DNA from: Aquatica leii
Lineage: Eukaryota; Arthropoda; Insecta; Coleoptera; Lampyridae
NCBI GenBank assembly: GCA_035610365.1
Contig: CM069433.1
Location: forward strand, 80,634,236 to 80,698,235
Direction of reading: 5' to 3'
DNA: 64,000 nt
In this document: positions 12,719 through 24,510 of the stretch, piece after piece
How the letters are laid out: the number at the start of each line of letters is the position of its first letter
Position numbering within the stretch: position 1 is the stretch's first letter
Notes under the pieces: model-generated
What the model saw: only the letters and a program-made list of their open reading frames with translations
Told to the model about the DNA's origin: nothing
Database searches by the model: none
Position numbers and translations under genes: made by a program

Positions 12719-13240
12719 TAAGTATAACCCAAAAGAATTTTATTTAATTTAGGTAAAAAATTACAGTAATAAACTTAAACTTGTGTACAAACAAATACAG
12801 CAAAAAATCGAATCTAACAAAAACAAAATATTAGAAAAAACCAACATAGAGAGAAAAACAAATGATGAATTTAAGATAAATCAATTAGTATATAAAAAAA
12901 TCCTTTAAGTAGGAATAAGAAAAATTATAAGTTTATAGAACCTTGCAAAATTATTGAAATTCTTGAGCATAATATAGTTAAAGTAGAAAATAGTAAAAAT
13001 AAAACTAAAATGATACATAAGAAAGAATTAAGGAAACCTTCTTCTTGTAGCATTTTTGAGAATAATAGTCATAAGCAAAAAAGTTATGAAAACAAAAAAA
13101 CAATTTTTAATAAACAAATTTATATAGTAAATCTTTTTAGTGTAGTTTAAATATAAGTTAGAAAAATAATAATTAGGACTATTATTTCAAAAACAAAAGA
13201 ATATTTGATTAATTTCTTACTATTATATTAGGGGACAATC
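12719..13240 (+). other. gypsy integrase C-terminal and 3' region, no clear frame
   Basis: AT-rich continuation of pol. Short pieces in changing frames look like an integrase C-terminal domain (Lys-rich; near 12900-13020). No envelope-like signal peptide, transmembrane pair or cleavage site was seen. Confidence 0.4.
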
Positions 13241-13520
13241 TAACTCTTCCCTTCTTAAGAGTGGACGTTCTCGCTCAAGATAAGAAGAAAAGTTTGAATT
13301 GTGAAGTGATACTAAATGTTTTTAGTTTAAGCAAACTTTCTGTAATTTCATCAAACAAAAATGAAAGTAAGACATGTTATCAATGGATATTGCCTGTGTT
13401 AAAATGTTTTTTAAACATAAAAATCTTGGTTATCCACGAAAGAAAACAGTTTAATTTTACCTTGAACGAGGACGTCCAATCTTAAGGAGGGAATAGTTAT
13501 ATTATCCCCTTATATGATAA
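13221..13520. repeat. Inverted repeat around the gypsy 3' polypurine tract
   Basis: The arm 13241-13279 is the reverse complement of 13461-13499 with 5 differences in 39. Weaker similarity continues outward on both sides to about 13221 and 13520. The right arm contains the end of the internal region, the polypurine tract and the first LTR bases. The left arm is therefore an inverted copy of this element's own internal/LTR junction. The 181-bp centre contains a 74-codon open frame (13261-13485) that also covers both arms and is not recognised. Confidence 0.8.
13484..13494 (+). other. Polypurine tract
   Basis: The run aaggagggaat sits immediately before the 3' LTR terminus agttat, where plus-strand DNA synthesis would be primed. 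It fixes the LTR start at 13495. Confidence 0.65.
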
Positions 13521-13858
13521 AATTAATTAAATATATGTTTCTGTTGTTTTTCTTAAAATCCATTTTTGTGTTTATATGTTTTATGAGCTTGGACGCACAT
13601 ATGTGTTAATCACCCGTGTCACTTCTATCTTTCACTTTTTATTTTTGCATCTGTGAAACAACTATTTAAGTTGTTTGGAATAAGTTTTATAATTAGTTTA
13701 GAAATATATATATTCAAAACTACAAAATCTTAAGAATTTGTCATATATAATCGTAAGTTATAACAAAACAGATCGACAACGATCAATTGTAAATATACAA
13801 TAAAATTAATATAAGTTTAATTGTTTTGTTTTATTGATAATTAACTACGAATATAACT
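13495..13858 (+). repeat. 3' LTR of the gypsy element
   Basis: This 364-bp LTR starts agttatattatcccc and ends cgaatataact, so its tips form a short AGTTATAT/ATATAACT inverted repeat. Its last roughly 300 bases match the 5' LTR. An aataaa-type polyadenylation signal lies in acaataaaatt at about 13798. The flanking target duplication cannot be checked because the 5' LTR start is eroded. Confidence 0.75.
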
Positions 13859-14985
13859 TGCTTACTAGAGTAATACTTTTTCTAACAAAATTAAAACGCC
13901 AATAACATTGTTTACTGCGTAGTTTTAAAACAATTTAAAATAGCCAGTCTCAAAACGCCTAATTAGGATATGCTTGTAATTTTTTGTACCCTCTCATAAA
14001 ATGGTTTATAAACTTTACTCTATGTATGTAAATATTTTAAATTGTTGTTTTTTTAATTTTGAGTTTGTTTTAAACTACCTACACATTTTGTATAAATTGT
14101 ACTAACTAAATTTATAACAACAGATAAAATAATTTGTTATATAGTATTAAACTTTAAAATTATAATTAATAATGTAGTGACTTATAAAAACCGTACTATA
14201 CGAAATGTACTGAAACGTTAGAGAAATTATTTTCGAATTAAGTTCGAGAGCCTTCACAGTTTTTACCCATTTACAGAATGTTTACCAAAAGATATAGAAA
14301 ATTCTCAAAAGATAGCCAAAATATATAAATGCGGTACAAACAAACCATAGGGCAGCTATTTCAGTAATTCAAAATCGGCGGTGTTAAGAAGGTTATTCAA
14401 GTTTAACTAAATAAGTCATAACGTATATTTTTAGTGCAAATAAATTAGTTTTAATAATTGTTACACTACTATACACTAATTATCGTTAAATAAAAATGTA
14501 CTAAATGCACCTTAAATATATAAAAATTTTAAACTGAATAAAAATGGTTTATTTGACTTAATAAAATTTAAAAAAAAAATAAAAAGCAAACTACGTACAT
14601 TTTTAAAATCTGACTATCTTCAATGCTTCGTACCCGTAGTAATTGTTTTTTTAACATTTTTCCTGTGTTCATTTGCAAAAGAAATTGAACTCTTTTTACT
14701 TGGCTCTAGTGTTCAAGGCGACATATAGGCGAGATCAACAATGCTTATATAAAATCTTGTTAGCGCGTTTTAAGAAACAGTATTTAATTAACAGCGCTAT
14801 CTTTTGTCATTTACTTTTTTATAGAGCTACTTTGAGTTTTGCAACTTTTCTATAAAACGTATTTAAATATATTTTACTATTAACAATGCGTTTGTAAAAG
14901 AACGTATTGCTTTTATTTTAACGGAATAATATTAACTTTTTTTAGTCTAAAAATTCATCCTAAATATTGGTAAAAGAAATTTGGA
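13859..14985. other. AT-rich stretch with no recognised gene
   Basis: A 60-codon open frame at 14673-14855 resembles nothing known. No other content is visible. Confidence 0.5.
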
Positions 14986-14989
14986 AATC

Positions 14990-15195
14990 GAATGGGTAGT
15001 TTTGAAGATTCCGTCATACATACAAAATTCAAACTTTTCATATATACTTTATAGTTACTTCCCTATTTAAATATTTTTCTATAATAAAAATTAACTCAGT
15101 TACTCCTTATATCAGCTATATGCCAGTAAAAGTCCTGTCAAAATGGTCCAGCCGTTTTGGAAATTAGCTGGAACAAACAAACAGACTGACAAGAA
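14990..15195 (+). repeat. Retroposon-type tail (LINE/SINE)
   Basis: The core 'aatggtccagccgttttgga' followed by 'ggaacaaacaaacagactga' is a widely recurring insect/animal retroposon motif (usual form: a 'GGTCCAGCCGTT' block followed by 'GGAACAAACAAACAGACAGAC'). It marks the 3' tail of a LINE or a SINE that shares that tail. The 5' limit is unclear; sequence from about 14990 has the style of the same element. This tail type differs from the one at 955-1110. Confidence 0.55.
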
Positions 15196-15739
15196 AACAT
15201 TTTTAAACTGTTTTATTGTTTTTATTTGTTTTAAATTTTAACCTTTCGTTTTTGTAAACCGTATTTGACAGTTTTTGCTCACTTGTCAACATAAACGTCA
15301 AAGTATTTTTTAAATACTTTAAGATTTTGGAGGTCTCGTACGCTTCGTTATAGCAATCAAATGTTGTATTCAACTCGTTCCCGTCTAAATGAGTCGTTCT
15401 TTCCTTCGTGGACTTTTAAAGCTTTTGTTTCACTTGAGTTTAAAAATGCCCAATTCCAAAAGAAACTCCCACATGAAGTCGTCAAACAAATAACTGTTTT
15501 TGTTATAAGTACTGTATTACTTTCATATGCATTTAGTAAAACGGTATTATTTTGATATTACAAACAGACACTTAAAATTTATTTATTTGTATAGATTCTG
15601 TACAGCATCTAAAGAAGCATGATTTGTTTGATTGCTTTAATGATGAAGTGTCTTTAAAATAAATGTGCATATTTTCAGGAATCATAGGGTATGTAAAAAG
15701 GATTATTTTTTGACAAGAAATTTGGCACTGCAGACCTAA

Positions 15740-16310
15740 TGGCGGCACAAATAAGATTTAGTAGGTTACCTTGGAATTCGAGAAGGTAACGAAGAAAAAA
15801 ATAAGCGTGATTTGCTGCGCATCGAGCAATCCGTTGACGAAATTAAAAAAGCATTAGTTGATAAATGTCAAATAATTGTAATTTTGCTGGTATTTTTTTG
15901 GGTTGAACTCGCCGATATACACATTGTACTCGGAGAAACCCATACATGACCATACCATACCATGAGAAAATAGGTAAATTCCAAACGCCCGCACCTTTGC
16001 CTGCGAGATCATCAGTCCGCAACCAACAATCACGGGTTCGACAACTTGCATTGAAGAAGGGGGTTTTAGAACGGTTTAAGAAGCATCCGTCAACCAGTTT
16101 GCGCGCTGTTGTCAGAGAACTGAATGTCAGCCGCCATACAGTATGGAAAATTGTTCACAAAGATTTACAATATCTATTGAAATTGCTAAAAAGCCAGGAT
16201 TACAGTTACTGCCAGTCAAAAATAATTCGTACATACTGCAAAACTCAATAGAATCTACAGTTCGATGAGTACGTTTATGTAATGGACGGCTTTTTATAAA
16301 TAAAATCTAG
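15740..16310 (+). pseudogene. Helix-turn-helix N-terminal part of a Tc1/mariner-superfamily transposase
   Basis: The frame 15946-16251 contains TSLRAVVRELNVSRHTVWKI (near 16090-16155), a clear second helix-turn-helix as found in insect mariner-like transposases of the type with a DUF4817-like N-terminus, where it is normally followed by a catalytic DDE core. Here the frame ends about 35 codons later. A short FDEYVYVMDGFL stretch (near 16262) is followed by a stop, and no DDE core is seen. A charged open stretch at about 15770-15860 may be an earlier part of the same relic in another frame. A C-terminal piece of a similar family lies separately at 25850-26065. Truncated and inactive. Confidence 0.55.
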
Positions 16311-16539
16311 TATAAATTCGTCTTTTAATTTTTTGAATTTTTTACTCACATGCCTACTGGCAATTTAGTATACCAGTTACAAAATATCTTTTTTAGAATA
16401 ATTTAAAACATAAAATTCATAATTTTTGACAACAAATTAATTATTTGATTAAAGTACTACTATTCACATGTTTTTAAAACTGTGGATATTCAAATTACTA
16501 AAAACTTGCTAAGACAAATATTATTTTCAGAGTGTCCAG

Positions 16540-16971
16540 CAAGAGACAATAAAAATACTTCACATGTTAAAAACATTGAACCAGAAATATCTACTTTTTT
16601 GCTCATTGCCAATAAACTTGTTACAAAATTTAGCAAATAAAAACTAGTAGCATAATAAAAACTAAGTACAGTTGGAACAAAAATAATAATGCAAGTTTTT
16701 TGTGCTATATCTTCAAGCTACATATAGTCCCTCAGCGGTGGATTTGATAAAACAGAATACAACTAAACCAGTTGCTGCATTTTTTGCATTCTTTTCGAAA
16801 ATATTTAGTGACAATGTTGTTATCCAAACAAATTTATATGCAAATCAAAAAGAATATCATAATGTAAATATTACAGCAAATGAAATAACTGTTCTACTTA
16901 AACTGCTCATCAGTTCCCCAGTAAGAGAATGTATTGGAAAATCAAACCTGATTGGTACGTATCAATTGTAG
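16540..16971 (+). pseudogene. piggyBac-like transposase fragment (N-terminal part)
   Basis: The frame 16702-16971 reads PVAAFFAFFSKIFSDNVVIQ, then TNLYANQKEYHNVNITANEI, then TVLLKLLISSPVRE. This fits the start of the piggyBac transposase domain (DDE_Tnp_1_7), where 'F..FF.+E++..IV..TNLYA.QK' is followed by 'IT..EI+AFLGLLI'. The catalytic Asp residues lie further downstream in the family and are absent, because the sequence after 16971 is not coding. A short upstream open stretch (16540-16635), preceded by a tttcag acceptor-like site, may belong to it. It is unrelated in position to the piggyBac-like element at 45.7-54.5 kb. Confidence 0.55.
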
Positions 16972-17004
16972 TTGATGCTACTCATAGAAATTATGAATTC
17001 ACAC

Positions 17005-17165
17005 GTTTAACTTGCTTTTCAAAATCTTAGCTTGAAATCAAACCAATTGTTCAAAAAATTAAGTCAAACTTTTAAATAATCAAGCTAAGTTAAAAATTAG
17101 CCAAGCCAAGTTTTTACAGGTCAAGCTTTCAAGCTTATACCAAGCTTTTAAGTTCTTGAATATAA
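17005..17165. repeat. Low-complexity run of CAAGCTT-like words
   Basis: The words caagctt, aagctta, caagcta and aaacttgc recur irregularly for about 150 bases. No period is strict. Nothing coding. Confidence 0.4.
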
Positions 17166-17984
17166 TATTATTTACAACCTTTATCGAACGTAATTTACAC
17201 AAATCACTTTAGCAAACAGAGTCAACTAAAGAAATCAAAACAGAAATTAAGCAAGTTGTCAAATTTAATTCTAAGAAAGCTAAATTTATAATTTATACTT
17301 TTTTACTACTTACATTGCAACATTTTTTGTTTATTTAGCTAAGGATTTGTTTTGGTTACAACCGCAGATAAGCATAATAAATTACACAAAGTACATTTTA
17401 TTAAATTAGGTCAGTGTAAATACGAAGAAATAAAGAATAGTATTTACTGTAATTATTTTATTAACAATTTATTTTGGTAATTAAAGAGAGCCATAATTAA
17501 ACAATACATGAAAACATTTTAAAATACGGATTTCACAGCTTTTATCACATATGGTAAAATCAAACATCAAATTTCACTTATTAAAATATACAAAACCGGT
17601 CTGAAAACTTTAATTGCAAATGTTGCTTTAGACTGAACCATGAAAATTTTTTATTTAACACCATAACAAAACCTTTTTATAAGTTTATCAGAAACACTTT
17701 ATATATTAAATTACTTCATAACTCAAGATCCATCAGAAGTCAAGAAGGAATGCGTCATCAAGTATACATAATTAAACCTTGCATCGCAAATACTTTGTAA
17801 GGACAGTGTTTTGTGTCTACTACATGTAAATAAATCTTGTATTGCTATAATCATAAAACATTTATTGTGTACTTGTTATTATCATATTAATAATTATATA
17901 GTTTAGTAATATAACCATAAATTTAAGTTTATCTATAGTTTTTTTTTATTACACCTACGTAAAGGCATATATCACATCTGATTC
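17166..17984. other. AT-rich stretch with no recognised gene
   Basis: No feature seen. Confidence 0.5.
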
Positions 17985-18149
17985 GGTATACTACTATTAC
18001 TTATACTACTATCACTACCACGACGACTATTACTGCTACTACGACTACTACTACCACTACCACTGCCACTGCTATTGCCACTGCCACTGCCACTGCCACT
18101 ACCACTACGACTACCACTACAACTACCACTACAACTACCACTACTACGA
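17985..18149. repeat. Trinucleotide (ACT/ACC/ACG-type) microsatellite array
   Basis: About 165 bases in a nearly strict three-base period (cta/cca/ctg/cga variants: ctactaccactaccactgcc and so on). The centre is rich in cactgc units and the edges in cactac units. No surrounding gene supports a coding role; one frame would give Thr-, Pro- or Tyr-rich runs. Confidence 0.85.
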
Positions 18150-21100
18150 AATATACAATTGTTCTGCTGTGTGTCAAATATTATTTCTAATATTGGTTCT
18201 CTGAATCATTGAGATTTGCATATTTTTGTTAAAATTTACAAATGTAAATATGTTTTTTTTGGAACGTAAAAAGTTAGACCGACAAATTTAATTAGTGTAC
18301 GACGTGTTGCTCAACCGAAGGAGGCTTATTGCAACTACTTTTGTCTATGATATTGACTTACGTTCTAGATTTCATCGCACTAATGTACATCTATATATAT
18401 CTTCTCCTCTCTATGAATTTCTGCCTCTGATAAAATAAATATACTTGTTGTTACAGTTTCTCTCTTGTCATTTCTTCTATTACAGCTTTGGATAGTTTTA
18501 AACGGTGTCTCTCATCTTAATCTTTCATCGATTTAGCGCTTTTTTAATTTGTTTTATAATTTAGCAACACAAAGCTTAGGGGTCAATCTCTGAATCTAAG
18601 TAGGCCGTTGCCTTTTTAAATTACGAGATAATTATCGTAACATTTTCTTATGTTTATTTTTGGTTCAATATTTTGAAGTCTTAAATATTCTTTAACCGAA
18701 TTTGATATAAACATCATATTATTTTTTGTTGATGTTGAAAATGCTGGTTTTGCTGGCTTACAAGAACATCGACTTTATCAAGCCCAGGGCTTGCGATCAG
18801 GACTGGACCATCATTATCATTCCAGATAATATACAAAACCCCCGTAAATAATAGACAAGAGCTTTAAATACAATTTTTTGCAACAACAAATGCAATTGAA
18901 TTGGTTAGAATGTGCAATTATTTACGCGAGTAACGAACGACGTTTAAACGTTTGTGTTTCATTCAATGAATTGATATTATCTAGTTTACTTGAAAAGAAT
19001 TTGCAGAGTAGCAACTTTATTTAACACTGCAATTTAACTATGCGTTATCCGATAACATTATTTTGTATTTATTTTTGGTGTCAACAAATCGCGGAGAAGA
19101 AATTTACACTTGTTAGAACAGTTTATTTTCATTCGTGGTGTCAACAACCATGTGACAAGTCCGTAATTTACAATTTATTTTGCTAAAAATTTTAATTTTT
19201 TCGAACGTTTTAATGGAACTTTTGTTTTGACCTTTTTTGCTTTTATTTATGTTCTTATTTCACCTGCTAAAATATCAACGTGTTAATCAAATACACCCTG
19301 TAGTTAGTATATTCAAAAAGAAACTTACTGATACATATCTTAAAACTTTGGAAATACTTTTTTATTAAAGTGAATTGTACTATTTTAGTGGGGTCAGGTG
19401 GGCAATATGTAATTTTAAAACAAATGATCTACGAGAGTTAAAGGAGTTTTAAACACGTTTGTACTTAAAAATTAAATATGGTTTTAATAATAAATGTGAA
19501 ACCTCTCCGGAAAACGGTAGGTGAAAGACGGATACGCTCGATACTAAACAATCACAAATCACGTTATTGTTAAGCAAACGCCTCGCAACACAATATTTAA
19601 AAACATTTTACTCTGGACAAGGAAAATATACAATTTAATCGTTTGCATAAGTATTTGACACAGTATCAAATCTTTAATTTGATTAATAAAAGCTACCTGA
19701 ACGTATTTAATGTAATATTATTATTTTACATACTATTTTAAAGTACGTAACTAAATTTCTGTGTAATGATCTAAGCTTGTCGCCAAATTATTACAAAATC
19801 ATTATTTATAATTGAGATTGATAAACGCCAAATTATTAATACAAATTTTTTAGAAGCTTTGCTTTATTTCACTTCGCTGTTTTTGCATAGTTTTGTCGGA
19901 ATTGGATAAGTACACTTTAACTCGAGCACAACCTGATTTCAATTGTCAAGTAGACATGAAATCAATAAACTTAACAGTATAAAGTAACTTCTCAATTTGC
20001 GATATTTAATATTTTATCACGGCAAAGGTAACTTTAGGCGTCAATAATAGCAGAACGTATACACTGACGTAAATGTAAAACAACAAAGCAACTTGAATCA
20101 TCTTTGTAGTTGTTAGTTTAATTTTTACTGATTGTAGAACAACTGGTCCATTAATGCAGTTTCTATAAATTTCAATAAAATACCAGTGTTTAATAAAATA
20201 AAATGTATTTTTTATTTTTTTTAAACAAATAAAATAAAACGCATTTTAAAACAAGAATCTGATTTTATATGTACACATTAATACAAAAATTGTATTAACT
20301 TTTGTAATTTACTGTAATATTAAATTTTTTTAATTATAAAAAAAAGTTTTACGACAAGTAAGTAAATTAAAAGTTTTATGATAACATAAGTAAGTAAACA
20401 ACAAGTTTTTACTTAGAAACAAATCTACTTAAAAAGTAACAAGTTTGATGAATTTAAAGTTATATTGTAAGCTTGTGCGTAACAAAGCAATTCTTGTTTT
20501 ATATAAACTTATTAAAAAAATTACTTCACTAAATAACAAACATTATTATATACAAATAATTGTTTATTTAGTTTTCTATCGATCGTTAGTTAATACTTAT
20601 TTTAACGTATAATAGTGTGTCAAAAGTAGACCGGTAGTAGGAACTATAAAATACCAATAAAATCAACGAATTTCTATTACTTCCTAATTTTTTTCTAACC
20701 AATAAAATTGTAGAAGAGAATTAAGATTTTTATAAGCTTTCGGAAATTGTATTAAGTTGGCGTTTTTAAATAAAAAATAAAAAAAAATTCACCTGGGCAT
20801 TTTTATAATTAAATATTATAATTAGGAAAGCAAAATGATATAACTTGGAATTGCCTAGTTGGTAAACGAAGCTGACAAATAAAGTTCTTATTACCAATAA
20901 TTGTGGTCTACATCATTTGACGATTATGAACATACAAATTGTCAATTTTTTTTGTTTATCGATGATTTTCAGTTGCTTTTCCCGAACTTGCCTAAAATCA
21001 AAGTTGAGAAGTTTGTATGTTAATATATAACAATAATTATAAACAGATTTTAGTTTATTACAATAAATAATAACGTAAATCTTGTACAAAGCAATACTTG

Positions 21101-24100
21101 TAAAATTGCATACTCATAATACTTGTGTATTAGATACATATCAAAAACATTACGTATTTAAAAGTAAGACTAACTAAGAGCATTTAACCATCGTTATTTT
21201 CATCGGCATTAGCTTTTTTATCTAAAAATTGTCTTACATCTTTACCAAACATTGCTCACTATGCTTTGCTAAACTACGTATCAACTTTTATTAGATTCAA
21301 TTTGTTAGTGAACAGTATTATTTTAGTAAATGATAAACAAAATAAGTTTTACTAAACAATTGTGTTACTAAAATTTAGCTTTCTGCATGCTGTTCATTTA
21401 AAAACTACAATGTGGCACGTTATCTTAAAGTTAATAGCATCACAAATTTATAATACCAACAAATGATTATAATTTCTCGTCAGCTCCGTGTGGTGCATAC
21501 CAGATTCTTTTTGTGAAACTGCAATTATATAAATATTGTGATAAGCAAAGGTACCACAACAATATGATAGATAAATATAATTTTAACTTATAGGTAGGTG
21601 AATTAGTTTTTTGTTTCTCTGTAGAACATCATCTAGTAGCGACAACACTAAACTAGAATATCGTGGCATTTTTTGTACTCAAACCCAATCTGTGGTAAAA
21701 ATTTGTTAATGACATCTCATTCACCGTTGTAATTAACTTTCACTTACATTTTTCAAACTAAAATGTTTATTGTTAAAACTTTCTTATCTACAGAAGTAAA
21801 AATGTATTGAAATTTTCTGATCAGTTTATAATTTGATCTCTAATAACAATATTTGTTATTTACAAACAATTTTTAAATGTATGTGTATAAACACTTACCT
21901 TATTTGCTTTATAAATATTTTTGATTTGGTTTTTACAGCAACTTCTGCTTCTGTGTATAAAAAAAACAATCACACGATTACCTTTCGGTTCATAAAAGAA
22001 AACTTTTCGATGTTTTGAGATGTAATTTTCTTTTAATCACATAAAGCTAAAAAAATGTTGCAATAATAGATATTTTGAAAACTAATTATAATTAATCCAA
22101 TTGACATTTAATTGACCCGTTGAGGTTATGCAGCATTCCAATTACTTAAAACTTCCTCTACCGTTGATACAAAAATAAAACAATAAAGCAGTAAAATTGT
22201 AAAATTGTAAATAAATGCAAAAACTATTAATATACCATCGAAAGAAACATTTAAAAACCAATTTATTTAATAATACGCAATCAATAATCTTGGCAATATT
22301 AACGCTCTCGTTTGCAGCGCATGCTTACGCGTGAGAATGTCTCAATTATTAATCGCCCTCATTACCAACCTTGTTGGTGAAATAACTATTAATTTAAATT
22401 TAAACACCCGTCTCTCACGTGACCTATGACGCTTACATCAACATTGTTTTCAGTTGGTTCTGTTACTACTTTGCAACATTCTCAAATGACGTTTTGTGTA
22501 CATCGGGTGTTTAATGCATTTTTTGACGTTTTTATTATTCTCTATTAAGATAATATTTTAAAACAATTATTATCGTAACTGTTCAGCAATATTTGTGTTT
22601 TTTTAGTACTAGATAATATTTTAAGAAGGTTGTCTATTTTTTGGAATTTTATGTTAACAACATTTCACAGTGTTTATTCTTAAACAAGACATCGTTATTG
22701 CAATGACACATTTTTGAAATGGTACTTACAATCCCAATAAAACTTGGTAGTATTCTCTGTAAAATTGCATCGTTCAATTTATCTAACATTTTAATTTTTA
22801 TTTACGGTATTTACCGACAACATAAATTCAAATTTATTGTTTTTTAAATAAGAATTGCATTTGCAAAGCAAAATACACAAACTATGTACCATACTCATTG
22901 CACATACTGTTGAATAAAAAATTGGTAGCAAAATTATCTGAGGCAACAAGTATAAATTCATTCCAAGTTTAATTTTTAGTTTATAAGCATACAATTTTTA
23001 CGTAATTACGATTTTTTATAAAGGTCCTGTATGTGAACTTGTAGGAGCAAATCAATTGTTCAATCGCGATTAAGAAATTATTGCAAGCATCTTTACCCAC
23101 ATGTTATAATTTATATTCGTCTTTGCGTTTACAAATTGATTTATTAATAATTAATACTGCTTACAAAAACATAGAAGAGATTGTTTAAGTTGTAAATAAC
23201 ATTTTTTTAAGAGTATTTTATTTTTCATAAAATTTCCTTTATCTTTTATTCAGTTTTAAAAGATCTACTTCTTATTTTTCATTATTTTACCTCGTTTCCA
23301 AGTACTCTTTTGATTCTGCCTGGTACCAAGTATAATATAGATGTACATCTAAATTTTGTACAAGTTTAGCATAACCAGTATAGTGTTTTTACTTTCCTAT
23401 AAAAAAAGTATAGCGATTGCAATTTTTTTGGAAAAAATGTTTTACGTTTTAAGGTCTCCTCAAATCAAAAGTCCTAGTAACTTGAAATTTGGTATCAAGC
23501 TGGTTTTTCGCAATTTATTCAAATAAAAAAAAATTAACATTATTAGTTTATTAGATATTTGATTTTTAGTGTAAAGTGAATTTCATATATAATGTAGATT
23601 CGAATCCTGCCTGCGAAGATTTCTTTTAGAAAAAAATTCAATATCTTTAAAGGTGAGCAAGATAAGTTAAAAATAACGAATTTTACTAATTTACTCAAGG
23701 GGAAAGCAATATCGAGGCGCACAAATATAAGAGTTAGTTGATATGACAACATAACCGCAATTTGCCATATTTCGGTGATATCTTAATGAAATCGAGGAGA
23801 AAAGTTTCAAAATTTTAAAATAGGTGTGATGAAAAAAAATTTAAATTAAAAATGTCTAATGTGTAATACTTAGTACTTTTACTATTATTTCTTTTAAGCA
23901 AATAAAATTATAAACCTAAGATTTCAAAATTTTCTAAATTCTTCTGACTTGGACATTTTTCTTCAATTTAAAAATAAAAAAAAATGCAAAAAACCTTTAG
24001 ACGAAAATCGTGTGATGACCACATCAATTTTTTGCTACATTTTGGTGTAAATATATAATTTTACAAAATTTGATTTAAAGAGTAAGTACTTTGTCTTGCT

Positions 24101-24165
24101 TTATTAAATTATTTTTTAAACGTCTTGAAATTAAAGAAAAAGCGAGGTGTGTGTTCAATAAATAA
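18150..24165. other. 6-kb AT-rich stretch with no recognised gene
   Basis: I found no protein, RNA gene or paired inverted repeat here. The open frames of 60-70 codons at 21833, 22791 and 23543 have no recognisable product. The segment 23370-23850 has the word content of a dispersed repeat, but no second copy is present in the window. Confidence 0.5.
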
Positions 24166-24169
24166 AAGT

Positions 24170-24510
24170 ACCAATTTCTGCATGTTAGTAATGAAAGGTA
24201 TGTCTTGATTTATTTCTATTGCTTTCTTATTAAATTCTCTATTGTTTGTGTGATTCGTTCTACTTGATTATTCGCGTATTGATGATGCGATAAAAGCGTT
24301 TGAATTTTAGAATTCCATTCTGCTTCAAATCGTCTCTATTCTCTACTGTTGTTGATACTGTAATTTTGGAAATTCCATGACGCGCATATAATGATTTTAT
24401 TATATTATTATGTTGTTTGTGGTTGTGTTGTTAAGACTTACAATCTCTAGATGTTTAGAATAATAGTTCACAATTGATATTTGTAGATATTGTTGTTGAT
24501 TAAATTTAAT
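24170..24510 (-). pseudogene. Ty3/gypsy-type integrase core fragment
   Basis: On the minus strand, frames read QISIVNYYSKHLEIVSLNNT (near 24480), then SLYARHGISKITVSTT (near 24385) and finally NNQVERITQTIENLIRKQ (near 24215). These match, in order, the 'VDYYSK..E', 'ARHGIP..+.SDNG' and 'QSNGQVER.+QTIK.L++KA' blocks of gypsy integrase cores. The first catalytic Asp is Asn, the 'SDNG' site is lost, and the final Glu (in VER) is kept. At least two frameshifts occur. No LTRs or other pol domains could be tied to it, so it is an isolated scrap of a different element from the one at 7.7-13.9 kb. Confidence 0.6.

Larger units (their letters stand above)
7765..13858 (+). mobile_element. Ty3/gypsy LTR retrotransposon, full-length but decayed
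   Basis: Two related LTRs (7765-8064 and 13495-13858) flank, in order, a primer-binding site, gag-like frames, protease/reverse transcriptase/RNase H/integrase remnants and a polypurine tract, all on the plus strand. The 17.6/gypsy-like pol order and an AGTTAT...ATAACT-type LTR terminus fit insect Metaviridae-type elements. No envelope gene is visible between the integrase (end near 12718) and the 3' LTR. Many stops and frameshifts and the visible divergence between the LTRs point to an old insertion. Confidence 0.85.

Noticed and set aside
13261-13485. 74-codon frame before the gypsy 3' LTR as an envelope gene
   Set aside because: It is short, lacks membrane features and runs through both arms of an inverted repeat, so it is more likely a by-product of that rearrangement.
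23585-23620. tRNA B-box-like gattcgaatcctgcc
   Set aside because: No matching A box at the right distance and no acceptor stem or cloverleaf could be folded around it.
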